42,547 bases of DNA. It comes from Herbidospora galbida. Its GTDB lineage: Bacteria > Actinomycetota > Actinomycetes > Streptosporangiales > Streptosporangiaceae. Shown here piece by piece: positions 17,401-27,153 of the stretch. The notes beneath the pieces are model-generated. The model had not been told where the DNA came from and searched no databases. It saw nothing but the letters and a program-made list of their open reading frames with translations. The stretch is taken from assembly GCF_005233835.1 (NCBI RefSeq), contig NZ_SZQA01000050.1:1-42547 (forward strand), given 5' to 3'. Within the stretch, counting starts at the first letter, position 1. Every line of letters starts with the position of its first letter. A program made the translations under genes and the position numbers.

Positions 17401-18012
17401 ATGGCCGGAGTCAAGGGACAGGTGCAGAAGCGGGGCGTGGAGCGCCGCCGCGCCATGGTGGACGCCGCGATCGAGCTGTTCGCGCGCCAGGGGGTGCGCG
17501 GCACCGGAGTGGCCGCGATCGCCGAGCGCGCCGGCGCGACCCCCTCGGCCCTCATCCACCATTTCGGCAGCAAGGACGGGCTCGTCCGGGCCGTGCTGGA
17601 GGAGGCCGACCGGCGGGCCCTGGAGCGGCTGTCGGTCCCGTCGGGCGCCGAACCCACCCTCGACCAGGCCTTCGACTGGTTCGTCCGGGACGCCGAGCAC
17701 ACCGCCGCCGCCGAACGCGACCTGGCCGCCCTGCACACCACGCTCACGGCGGAGAACCTGGAGCCCGGCTCCGCGCTCCACACCTGGTTCCGCGACCGCG
17801 GCCGGGCGCTGCGGGCCCACCTGGTCTCCCTGTTCGCGCGCGCGATGGCCGACGGCTCGGCCCGCGCCGGCCTCGACGCGTCGACCCTGGCGGCCGAGAC
17901 GGCCGCGTTCGTCGAGGGGGCCCACCTGGTGTGGCTGCTCGACCCTGAGCGGGTCGACCTGGCCGCCGTGCACCGCAGCTACTTCGAAGGGCTGGCCGCC
18001 AGGCTCCGTTGA
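17401..18012 (+). CDS. TetR family transcriptional regulator
   Basis: DNA-binding repressor of 203 residues. The N-terminal HTH is clear (DAAIELFARQGVRGTGVAAI, then ATPSALIHHFGSKDGLVRAV), followed by a helical ligand domain. It faces the alpha/beta hydrolase gene across a 79-base gap that contains distant GTTCAA/TTGAAC arms (17326 and 17365), so local regulation of the hydrolase and itself is likely. ATG 17401 starts MAGVKGQVQKRG; a longer in-frame start is possible but would cover the promoter region. Confidence 0.9.
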   Translation: MAGVKGQVQKRGVERRRAMVDAAIELFARQGVRGTGVAAIAERAGATPSALIHHFGSKDGLVRAVLEEADRRALERLSVPSGAEPTLDQAFDWFVRDAEHTAAAERDLAALHTTLTAENLEPGSALHTWFRDRGRALRAHLVSLFARAMADGSARAGLDASTLAAETAAFVEGAHLVWLLDPERVDLAAVHRSYFEGLAARLR

Positions 18013-18039
18013 CCCTCCCGGGCCGGGGCCCGGGAGGGT
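18012..18039. terminator. Bidirectional terminator hairpin
   Basis: ACCCTCCCGGGC pairs perfectly with GCCCGGGAGGGT (12 bp) around a 4-base loop, between the convergent TetR and sugar dehydrogenase genes. There is no T run, which is common for actinomycete terminators. Confidence 0.75.
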
Positions 18040-18057
18040 GAGGTGGTCGTGGTCAGG

Positions 18058-19554
18058 TCACGGGGAGGCGCAGGTGAAGCCGCTCGCCGTGGCGGTGTTG
18101 CCGGTCGGGCGGGTGACCTGGAATCCGAACGTGGTGCTCGCGTTCGGCCCGAGGTTGCCGTTGTAGTTCAGGTTGGTGGCGGTGACGGTCTGGCCCGACA
18201 CGGTGAGCGTGGCGTTCCACGAGCCCGAGAGGGTGTGGCCCGACGGGAGCGTGAACGTCACGCGCCAGCCGCTCAGCGCCGACGTGCCGGTGTTGGTGAC
18301 CGTCACGGGCTGGACGACGTAGCCGTTGCCCCACTGGGTCTGCACGGTCCCGGTCACCGAACACGGCCCACCGGGCCGCGGGCTCGGCGAAGGCGACGGC
18401 GAAGGCGAAGGCGAGGGACTGGGCGAGGGAGACGGGGACGGCGACGGGCTGGGCGACGGCGAGGGGCTGGGCGACGGCGACGGCGACGGGTTCACGCCCG
18501 CCGGAGGGACCCGGATGATGCGGTCGTCGGCCGCGACCGGGCTGCCCCGGCCGTCGCGGTTGCTGGTGCCGACCCACAGCCAGCCGTCCGGGCCGACGGC
18601 GACGGCGCGGAGGCGGCCGTACTGGCCCTGGAACTGGGCCGAGGCGCCGGCGGAGCCGCCCGAGCCGTTCAGGGAGACCGCCCACAGGCGGTTGCCGCGC
18701 AGGGCCGCCGCGAACAGGGTGTTGTTGGCGTAGGCGAGGCCGCTCGGGGAGGCCTCGGCGGTCGTCCAGGTGATGATCGGGTTGCGGAACGACGAGTTGT
18801 TGCAGTTGCCCTCACACGTCGGCCAGCCGTAGTTGCCGCCCGCCACGATCTGGTTGATCTCGTCGGTGGTGTTCTGGCCGAACTCGGTGGCGTACAGGCG
18901 GCCCTGGCCGTCCCAGGCCAGGCCCTGGACGTTGCGGTGACCCAGGCTGTAGACCCGCGAGCCGGCGATGGGGTTGCTCGAGGGGATGCTCCCGTCGGGG
19001 TTCATGCGGAGGATCTTCCCGGCGGGCGAGCTCAGGTTCTGGGCGTTGGACGTGGTCCCGGCGTCGCCGGTGGCCAGGTAGAGCAGGCCGTCGGGGCCGA
19101 AGGCGATGCGACCGCCGTCGTGGATCGTCGCGCGCGGGATGCCCGACAGCAGGACGTTCTGGGTGGTGGGCGCGCTCAGGCGGAAGCGGGCCAGGCGGTT
19201 GTCGGAGGCGGTGGTGAAGTAGACGTAGACCCATTGGTCCTGGGCGTAGGTCGGGGAGACGGCGATGCCGAGCAGGCCGCTCTCGCCCGAGGCGGACACG
19301 CCGCTGATGGTCGCCACGGCGACCGGGGTCTGGCCGGGCCGCACCTGCATGACGCGGCCGGTGTTGCGTTCGGTGACCAGGGCACTCCCGTCGGGGAGGA
19401 AGGCGAACCCCCACGGGACCTGGAGCCCGGTGACCGACACCTGGGCCCGGTCGAAGTCGAAGCCGCCGACCACGGCGGCCCGGGCCGGCAGGGCGATCAT
19501 GACTCCGAGGAGCAGGATCGCCGCGGCGATGACGTGCCTAACGTGTCTGGACAT
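18058..19554 (-). CDS. Secreted PQQ-type sugar dehydrogenase with CBM2
   Basis: Extracellular protein of 498 residues. A signal peptide (MSRHVRHVIAAAILLLGVMIALPARA) decides the ATG at 19554. The catalytic part is the soluble glucose dehydrogenase/sorbosone dehydrogenase beta-propeller (GLQVPWGFAFLPDG, SGESGLLGIAVSP, HDGGRIAFGPDG, GHRNVQGLAWD, EINQIVAGGNYGWP), which uses PQQ to oxidise sugars. A linker of alternating Pro-Ser follows, then a C-terminal type 2 cellulose-binding module (CSVTGTVQTQWGNGYV to SGFTCASP, with paired Cys). The layout resembles fungal AA12 dehydrogenases that carry a cellulose-binding module. Probable role: sugar oxidation at plant cell wall polysaccharide, possibly feeding electrons to other oxidases (inference). 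Confidence 0.9.
   Translation of the reverse strand: MSRHVRHVIAAAILLLGVMIALPARAAVVGGFDFDRAQVSVTGLQVPWGFAFLPDGSALVTERNTGRVMQVRPGQTPVAVATISGVSASGESGLLGIAVSPTYAQDQWVYVYFTTASDNRLARFRLSAPTTQNVLLSGIPRATIHDGGRIAFGPDGLLYLATGDAGTTSNAQNLSSPAGKILRMNPDGSIPSSNPIAGSRVYSLGHRNVQGLAWDGQGRLYATEFGQNTTDEINQIVAGGNYGWPTCEGNCNNSSFRNPIITWTTAEASPSGLAYANNTLFAAALRGNRLWAVSLNGSGGSAGASAQFQGQYGRLRAVAVGPDGWLWVGTSNRDGRGSPVAADDRIIRVPPAGVNPSPSPSPSPSPSPSPSPSPSPSPSPSPSPSPSPSPSPRPGGPCSVTGTVQTQWGNGYVVQPVTVTNTGTSALSGWRVTFTLPSGHTLSGSWNATLTVSGQTVTATNLNYNGNLGPNASTTFGFQVTRPTGNTATASGFTCASP
18381..18490 (-). repeat. Pro-Ser linker repeat
   Basis: About eighteen consecutive PS dipeptide codons encoded by near-identical 6-base units. This linker separates the dehydrogenase propeller from the cellulose-binding module, and its DNA is slippage-prone. 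Confidence 0.85.
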
Positions 19555-19597
19555 TGCGGAACCATACGAGGCCCGGAAACCCCTGCCAACGATCATG

Positions 19598-19613
19598 AGC
19601 GGGCCCGCCCGCT
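19598..19613. promoter_or_regulatory. Palindrome upstream of the sugar dehydrogenase
   Basis: AGCGGGC-CC-GCCCGCT, 7-base perfect arms, 44 bases upstream of the dehydrogenase start in its promoter region. It could be an operator; the regulator is unknown. Confidence 0.35.
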
Positions 19614-19677
19614 GACCTGCGCGCCCCGAAGAAAGTTTCAGGAGCAGACCGCAATGTTTCGCCCCCGGAGACGGGGA

Positions 19678-19710
19678 AGCCCGGGCCTCCGTGGAGGGGA
19701 GGCCCGGGCT
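19678..19710 (-). terminator. Terminator hairpin after the secreted His-rich gene
   Basis: A 13-bp perfect stem, AGCCCGGGCCTCC with GGAGGCCCGGGCT, around a 7-base loop. It lies 11 bases past the stop of the reverse-strand gene at 19722. It lacks a U-tract. Confidence 0.7.
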
Positions 19711-19721
19711 CGTAGAGAAAA

Positions 19722-20678
19722 CTACTTGACGACCTTCACGTAGTCGCTCGCCTCGGAAGAGCCGAAACCGTGGCTACCGTCGTAACGGACGCCCCACGTG
19801 CCGCTGCCCCAGGCCTTGACCTTGGTGTAGAACGACCCGTTGGGGTTGGTCTCGATGGTCTTCACGTACTTCCACTTGTGCGAACCCGCGGGGAGGAAGT
19901 AGACGTCGATGTCCTGCCAGCCCAGCTTGTACCAGCCGTGCCAGTAGTCGCGAGAGTCGTAGCAGCCGTGCCAGCCGTCGTCGACGGGCTTGACGCTACC
20001 GTCGAGTTCGACATAGGCGCGGTCGTGCTTCTTGTAGTCGTAGTACCAGTCGCCGTAGCACTGGGCGACCTGGAGCTGCCCGGTCAGGGTGACGTGGCGG
20101 CCCTTCTTCACCGGCTCGGGGCCGGCGTTGAAGTCGACGATCCGCGTCGCCTTGGGGCCCTTCGGCGGCTTCGGCGGGTCATAGCTGATGTGCTTGACCG
20201 TGAAGCCGGAAGAGCTGGTGTAGAGCTTGCCGTCGAACCCGCGCGCGTAGACCTTCACGGCGTAGAACCCCTTCGGGTCCTTCGTGTCGATCTTCACGCT
20301 CTCGGAGGTGGAGAACCACACGGGCTTCCACGGCGCCTTCTTCTCCTCCGACGCGTCGGAGGTGGTGCTGTCCGCCGACTTGTCGTCCCAGCCGTGGCCG
20401 TCCCAGTCGTCGCGGCCCCAGCTACCCTTGTGGTCGACAACGATCTTGGCGTGCTTGATGTCCACGCCCTTGACGTTGATCGACACGACCTCGGAGTCCC
20501 ACTTGCCCTTCAGGACAACCTGGCCGGGGTTGACCCAGACATTCGTGATTCTCGGGTTGGGCCCGTCGTGGTGACCGTGCCCGTGACCCGGGTCCGCTAA
20601 GGCGGGGGCCGCGGAGACGAGCGCCGAGGCGCCCATCGCAGCGGCCGCCACCAGAGCGGTGGCGATGCGCTTGATCAT
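19722..20678 (-). CDS. Secreted His-rich protein of unknown function
   Basis: Function not recognised. The 318-residue protein has a signal peptide ending in SAAPALA (about residue 28), followed at once by a His-rich stretch DPGHGHGHHDGP that may bind metal. The mature part is rich in Trp, Tyr, Asp and Lys. It appears to hold two beta-rich regions, about 40-160 and 180-318, separated by a PPKPPKGPK linker. Two Cys (CYGDW and GCYDS) could form a disulfide. Leu27, in the signal peptide, is a TTA codon. The gene has its own terminator and a strong stem in the leader. It may be a cell-surface or matrix protein, but this is a guess. Confidence 0.8.
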   Translation of the reverse strand: MIKRIATALVAAAAMGASALVSAAPALADPGHGHGHHDGPNPRITNVWVNPGQVVLKGKWDSEVVSINVKGVDIKHAKIVVDHKGSWGRDDWDGHGWDDKSADSTTSDASEEKKAPWKPVWFSTSESVKIDTKDPKGFYAVKVYARGFDGKLYTSSSGFTVKHISYDPPKPPKGPKATRIVDFNAGPEPVKKGRHVTLTGQLQVAQCYGDWYYDYKKHDRAYVELDGSVKPVDDGWHGCYDSRDYWHGWYKLGWQDIDVYFLPAGSHKWKYVKTIETNPNGSFYTKVKAWGSGTWGVRYDGSHGFGSSEASDYVKVVK

Positions 20679-20707
20679 AAGAGGGTGCTTCCTCTCCCCG
20701 TTACAAC

Positions 20708-20731
20708 GCGCGCTTCCGGCATGAAGCGCGC
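20708..20731. promoter_or_regulatory. Stem-loop in the leader of the secreted gene
   Basis: GCGCGCTTC pairs with GAAGCGCGC (9 bp, 6-base loop), 30 bases upstream of the secreted protein start. It could terminate the upstream acyl-CoA ligase transcript on the same strand or act as a leader structure or operator. The rest of the 20679-20837 gap is relatively AT-rich, and no gene is seen in it. Confidence 0.5.
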
Positions 20732-20837
20732 CTACGTCATAGACGGAAAATCTCCGCCAAAAGTTGCGGGTAAGTCGTAGAAAAAGTGATCACAACTTGG
20801 CAACGGGATCAAGCGCTCGCGCGTCGGGGTCAGCTGA

Positions 20838-22661
<1,824 letters not shown>

Positions 22662-22740
22662 TCCGCGTCTCCTCAGGGGGATGCTGGACAGAGTGACCCG
22701 CATCACATCATCGGTAAGTCAACCCTGACAAGATGTCCTG

Positions 22741-23355
22741 GTGACATGGGTGCTCGACCTGACCGGGATCTTCGTTTTCGCCATCTCCGGCGCGCTGGCC
22801 GGGGTCCGCACCCGCCTCGACGTCGTGGGCATGGCGGTGCTGGCGTTCTTCACCGCGGTGGGCGGCGGGATCCTGCGCGACGTGTTCCTCGGCGTGCAGC
22901 CGGCCGCGCTGCACGACGCCGGTTACGTCCTGGTCCCGCTGGTGGCGGCGGCGATCGTGTTCTTCTGGCACCCGCAGGTGACCCGCCTGCTGCCGAGCAT
23001 CCTGATCTTCGACGCGGCCGGCCTGGGCCTGTTCTGCGCGACCGGCACCGAGAAGGCGCTGCTGTTCGGCCTCTCGCCGCTGCACGCGGTGCTGCTCGGG
23101 GTGGTCACGGCGGTGGGCGGCGGCGTGCTGCGCGACATGCTGTCGGGCCAGCGGCCCACGCTGCTCTACGACCGCCAGCTCTACGCGGTGCCCGCGTTCC
23201 TGGGCGCGTTCACGCTCGCCGCGCTGTTCGAGTTCGGCGTACGCGGCCCGCTGGCCGTCCTGGCCGCCGCGGTGCTGGCCTTCACCCTGCGGTTCCTGGC
23301 GATGCGGAAGGGCTGGCGGGCGCCGCTGGCACGGGGCGTCAAAGACTCGGCGTGA
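22741..23355 (+). CDS. TRIC-type cation channel family protein (UPF0126)
   Basis: Integral membrane protein of 204 residues with an internal repeat: each half carries the family signature (TAVGGGILRDVFLG and TAVGGGVLRDMLSG). The family forms trimeric cation channels related to eukaryotic TRIC; physiological function in bacteria is unclear. The start is GTG 22741. The 3' end overlaps the convergent MocR gene by 17 bases. Confidence 0.9.
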   Translation: MTWVLDLTGIFVFAISGALAGVRTRLDVVGMAVLAFFTAVGGGILRDVFLGVQPAALHDAGYVLVPLVAAAIVFFWHPQVTRLLPSILIFDAAGLGLFCATGTEKALLFGLSPLHAVLLGVVTAVGGGVLRDMLSGQRPTLLYDRQLYAVPAFLGAFTLAALFEFGVRGPLAVLAAAVLAFTLRFLAMRKGWRAPLARGVKDSA

Positions 23356-24724
23356 GCCGGTTGTCGGTGACGGGCACCCGGCCCGGCCCGGCGGCGATCC
23401 GGGCGACCGCGTCGGCCAGCACGTGGGGCGGATGGCAGTAGGACAGCCGCAGGTAGCCCTCGCAGGCGCCGTCGACCCCGAACCACCGTCCGGGCGCGAG
23501 CCGGACCCCCCGCGCGGCGGCCGCCTGGACCACCGGGCCCGCCGACGGCACGTCGAGCCTGGCCCAGATCGACCCGCCGCCGACGGGGTGCGGGTAGGTC
23601 CAGCCGGGCAGGTGCTCGGCCAGCGCCGCCGTCAGGGCGGCGCGGGAGGTCGCCAGCCAGGCGCGGCGCTCGGCCCGGGACTCCTCCAGCCGGGGAAAGA
23701 GTTCGGCCACCACGAGCTGGTCGAACACCGCCGTGGCGAGGTCGACGCCCGACCGCAGCACCGACAGCCGCTCCACCAGCTCGGCCGTCCCGCGCAGCCA
23801 CCCGACCCGCAGCCCGCCCCACCACAGCTTCGACGCCGAACCGATGGTGATCACCCGGTTGTCGGTGTCCCAGCGGGCCAGCGGCGGCGGCATGACCACG
23901 TCGTCGACGGCCACCTCGCCCCAGGTCTCGTCGCAGATGAGCGTCACGTCGTGGCGGCGCGCGGCGGCCACCAGGGCGGCCCGGTGGGCGGCGTCCATCA
24001 GCGTGCCGGTGGGGTTGTGGAAGTCGGGCAGCACGTAGGCGACCTTCGCCTGCCGCAGCGAGCTCTCCATCAGCTCCCCCGCCGCCACCGCCCTGGCCCC
24101 GTGGAGCCGGACCGACTGGATCGCGTGGGCGTAGGTCGGCGACTCCAGCAGCACCGGGTCGCCCGCCCGGACGAGCAGCGCGAACAGCAGGTGCATGGCC
24201 TGCTGGGCGCCGGGCGTGATGAGGATCTGCTCGGGCCGGGTGGCCACGCCGCGTTCGGTGTAGCGCCGGGCCACCGCCTCGCGCAGGACGGGCAGGCCGA
24301 CCGGGTCGTAGCCGATGCCGAGCAGGTGGCGGTGGTAGCTCGCGGCGGCGGCCGCCACGGCGGGGGCGACCTGGGAGGCGGCCGGCATGGAGGCGACGTG
24401 CAGCGGGATCATGCCGTCGCCGGGGACGGGGATCGTCCAGGGGGTGTCACCGCCGACGGGCAGCGCGGTCGTGCTGCCCGAGCCCTGCCGCGCGGTGACG
24501 TAGCCGTGGTCTTTGAGCAGGTCGTAGGCGGCGGTCACGGTGGTCCGGCTGACGCCGAGCGCGGCGGCGAGGTGGCGTTCGGCGGGCAGCCGCACCCCGA
24601 CCGGGATCGCGCCGTCGTGCACCCGGCCCCGCAGGGCCTCGGCCAGCGCCCGGTAGTAGGGGCGGGCTCCGGCCGGGACGGCGAGCAGTCGGGCGAGCTG
24701 CTCGGGGGCCATGGTGCGCGTCAT
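23339..24724 (-). CDS. MocR family regulator (GntR HTH plus aminotransferase domain)
   Basis: PLP-dependent transcription factor of 461 residues. The N-terminal GntR winged helix (about 20-90) has RLPAERHLAAALGVSRTTV and LLKDHGYVTARQGSGS. It is followed by a fold-type I aminotransferase domain with FHNPTGTL, ICDETWGE and the PLP Lys299 in GSASKLWWGGLRVGW. It diverges from a YczE-family gene, the same pairing as the YczR/YczE group of MocR regulators, so it probably activates or represses that gene. A perfect GCCAAT/ATTGGC dyad lies between them. Confidence 0.93.
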   Translation of the reverse strand: MTRTMAPEQLARLLAVPAGARPYYRALAEALRGRVHDGAIPVGVRLPAERHLAAALGVSRTTVTAAYDLLKDHGYVTARQGSGSTTALPVGGDTPWTIPVPGDGMIPLHVASMPAASQVAPAVAAAAASYHRHLLGIGYDPVGLPVLREAVARRYTERGVATRPEQILITPGAQQAMHLLFALLVRAGDPVLLESPTYAHAIQSVRLHGARAVAAGELMESSLRQAKVAYVLPDFHNPTGTLMDAAHRAALVAAARRHDVTLICDETWGEVAVDDVVMPPPLARWDTDNRVITIGSASKLWWGGLRVGWLRGTAELVERLSVLRSGVDLATAVFDQLVVAELFPRLEESRAERRAWLATSRAALTAALAEHLPGWTYPHPVGGGSIWARLDVPSAGPVVQAAAARGVRLAPGRWFGVDGACEGYLRLSYCHPPHVLADAVARIAAGPGRVPVTDNRLTPSL

Positions 24725-24738
24725 GCCGCCACCCTAAG

Positions 24739-24757
24739 GCCAATTTCCGCGATTGGC
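24739..24757. promoter_or_regulatory. Candidate MocR operator
   Basis: GCCAAT (24739-24744) and ATTGGC (24752-24757) are perfect inverted arms with a 7-base spacer, in the 73-base gap between the divergent MocR and YczE genes. Confidence 0.5.
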
Positions 24758-24797
24758 TCTGTTCCCACTGCCGGGCCGCCGCCAGACTGGGGCGACT

Positions 24798-25391
24798 ATG
24801 GTACAAACATCCACTCATCCCACCTCTATGCGGCTCGTCCGGCTCTACGCCGGTCTGTTCCTGTACGGCGCCGGCTCCGGCCTCCAGATCGAGTCGAACC
24901 TCGGCAGCGCCCCCTGGGACGTCTTCCACCAGGGCCTGTCCCGCCACTTCGGGCTCAGCATCGGCGCATGGGTCGTCATCGTCGGGGCGGCCGTGATGCT
25001 GCTCTGGATCCCCCTGCGCCAGCGGCCGGGCCTGGGCACGATCAGCAACGTGCTGCTGCTGGGCTGGTTCTTCGACCTGACGGTCTGGCTGGCCCCCACA
25101 CCGGACCACTGGGCCGTCCAGTGGGCGTACCTGCTGACCGGCGTGGTCACCGTCGGCGGCGCGACCGCCCTCTACATCGGCGCCGGTTATGGCCCCGGGC
25201 CGCGAGACGGGCTCATGACGGGCCTCCACCGGCTGGGCCTGTCGATCCGGCTGGCCCGGGTGATCATCGAGCTGACCGTGCTGGCGATCGGGTGGCTGCT
25301 CGGCGGCGTCGCCGGAGTGGGCACGCTGGTGTTCGCGCTGATGATCGGACCCGTCACCCAGTTCTTCATGAAGGCCCGGTGGGTAGCTTGA
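24798..25391 (+). CDS. YczE/YitT family membrane protein
   Basis: Five- to six-helix membrane protein of 197 residues with the family pattern LFLYGAGSGLQIESNLGSAPWDVFHQGLS near the start and GAGYGPGPRDGLMTGL in the middle. Such proteins are regularly divergent from MocR regulators; a transport role linked to vitamin B6 or related metabolites has been proposed but is not proven. ATG 24798 gives MVQTSTHPTSMRLV. The stop is 4 bases before the GH15 gene, so the two may share a transcript. Confidence 0.88.
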   Translation: MVQTSTHPTSMRLVRLYAGLFLYGAGSGLQIESNLGSAPWDVFHQGLSRHFGLSIGAWVVIVGAAVMLLWIPLRQRPGLGTISNVLLLGWFFDLTVWLAPTPDHWAVQWAYLLTGVVTVGGATALYIGAGYGPGPRDGLMTGLHRLGLSIRLARVIIELTVLAIGWLLGGVAGVGTLVFALMIGPVTQFFMKARWVA

Positions 25392-25395
25392 TCAC

Positions 25396-27153
25396 ATGCG
25401 GATCGAGGATTACGCGCTGATCGGCGACATGCAGTCGGCGGCCCTGGTGGGCCGCGACGGCTCGGTCGACTGGCTCTGCCTGCCCCGTTTCGACTCCCCC
25501 GCGTGCTTCGCGGCCTTGCTGGGCAACCAGCGCCACGGTGCCTGGCGCGTCTGGGCCTCCGGTATGGAGACGGCCTCCAGCCGCCGCTACTGGGGCGACA
25601 CGCTCGTCCTCGAATCGACCTGGGACACCCCCACCGGCACCGCCCGGGTGATCGACTTCATGCCGGTACGCCATGAGCACCCCCGCCTGGTCAGGGTCGT
25701 CGAGGGCGTGGCCGGTTCGGTCGAGATGAACTGCGAGATCCGCATCCGGTTCGACTACGGCCGGATCGTCCCGTGGATGCGCCGCCGCGACGGCAGCCTC
25801 CAGGCCGTCGGCGGCCCCGACTCGGTCTGGATCCACTCGCCGGTCCACCTGCACGGCAGCGACTACCGCCACAAGGGCACGTTCCGGGTCGAGGCGGGCG
25901 ACAAGCTGCCGTTCGTGTTCAGCTGGCACCCCTCCCATGCGCCCGCGCCGCCCATGATCGACCCGCTCGACGAGCTCGACTACACCCGCGAGATCTGGGA
26001 GGACTGGGTCTCCACGGGCACCCACACCGGTCAGTGGCGCGACGCCGTGGTCCGCTCGATGATCACCCTCAAGGGGCTGACCTACGCCCCGACCGGCGGC
26101 ATCGTCGCCGCGGCCACCACCAGCCTGCCGGAGGACCTCGGCGGCGTCCGCAACTGGGACTACCGGTTCTGCTGGCTGCGCGACGCCTCGATGACCCTCG
26201 ACGCCCTGCTGACCAGCGGCTACATCGAAGAGGCCAAGGCCTGGCGCGAGTGGCTGCTGCGCGCCATCGCCGGGCGTCCCCAGGACCTCCAGATCATGTA
26301 CGGCGTCGCCGGCGAACGCCGCCTCCCCGAGATGACCCTCGACTGGCTCCCCGGCTACGAGAACTCCCTGCCGGCCCGCATCGGCAACAGCGCCGCCAAC
26401 CAGCTCCAGCTCGACGTCTACGGCGAGGTCGTCAACTCCCTCTACCAGGCCGGCCAGGGTGGCCTCCATCCCGACGACCACGCCTGGAAGCTCACCCGCA
26501 AGATGATGGACTTCCTGGAGACCGGCTGGCAGCAGCCCGACGAGGGCCTGTGGGAGGTGCGCGGCCCGCGCCGCCAGTTCACCCACTCCAAGGTGATGGT
26601 CTGGGTCGCCTGCGACCGCGTCATCCGCACCATGGAGGCCCAGCGCCGCTCGGGCCCGATCGACCGGTGGAAGGCGCTCCGCGAGGAGATCCACAAGGAG
26701 GTCTGCGAGAAGGGCTACGACCCGGAGCGCAACACCTTCACCCAGTCGTACGGCTCCCAGGAGCTCGACGCCGCCACGTTGCTCATCCCCACGATGGGCT
26801 TCCTGCCGCCCGACGACCACCGCGTGATCGGCACCATCAACGCGATCGAGCGCGAGCTGACGACCCCCGAGGGGTTCGTGCTGCGCTACTCGACCAGCGA
26901 GCACAACGCGGTCGACGGGCTGCCCGGCCGGGAGGGCGCGTTCCTGGCCTGCAGCTTCTGGCTCGCCGAGGCCAAGGCCCGCATGGGGCTGCGCAAGGAG
27001 GCGTGCGACCTGTTCCGCCGCCTCCTCGACCTGCGCAACGACGTCGGCCTGCTCTCCGAAGAGTACGACCCCGTGCAGGGCCGCCTGGTGGGCAACTTCC
27101 CGCAGGCGTTCAGCCACGTTCCGCTCATTCACGCGGCCCAGGCGATCGGCTAG
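25396..27153 (+). CDS. GH15 family glycoside hydrolase (glucoamylase/trehalase type)
   Basis: Cytosolic glycosidase of 585 residues without a signal peptide. The N-terminal beta domain opens with IEDYALIGDMQSAALVGRDG, which is typical of actinobacterial GH15 proteins, several of which are trehalases. The alpha/alpha barrel contains NWDYRFCWLRDAS and the late acidic motif SEEYDP (Glu555/556) expected to hold the catalytic base. The intracellular location and family group favour trehalose or a related glucoside as substrate, but glucoamylase activity cannot be excluded. The ATG at 25396 lies 4 bases after the upstream stop. Confidence 0.88.
   Translation: MRIEDYALIGDMQSAALVGRDGSVDWLCLPRFDSPACFAALLGNQRHGAWRVWASGMETASSRRYWGDTLVLESTWDTPTGTARVIDFMPVRHEHPRLVRVVEGVAGSVEMNCEIRIRFDYGRIVPWMRRRDGSLQAVGGPDSVWIHSPVHLHGSDYRHKGTFRVEAGDKLPFVFSWHPSHAPAPPMIDPLDELDYTREIWEDWVSTGTHTGQWRDAVVRSMITLKGLTYAPTGGIVAAATTSLPEDLGGVRNWDYRFCWLRDASMTLDALLTSGYIEEAKAWREWLLRAIAGRPQDLQIMYGVAGERRLPEMTLDWLPGYENSLPARIGNSAANQLQLDVYGEVVNSLYQAGQGGLHPDDHAWKLTRKMMDFLETGWQQPDEGLWEVRGPRRQFTHSKVMVWVACDRVIRTMEAQRRSGPIDRWKALREEIHKEVCEKGYDPERNTFTQSYGSQELDAATLLIPTMGFLPPDDHRVIGTINAIERELTTPEGFVLRYSTSEHNAVDGLPGREGAFLACSFWLAEAKARMGLRKEACDLFRRLLDLRNDVGLLSEEYDPVQGRLVGNFPQAFSHVPLIHAAQAIG

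Noticed and set aside
18381-18490. Possible noncoding tandem repeat
   Set aside because: It codes for a Pro-Ser linker between two recognised domains.
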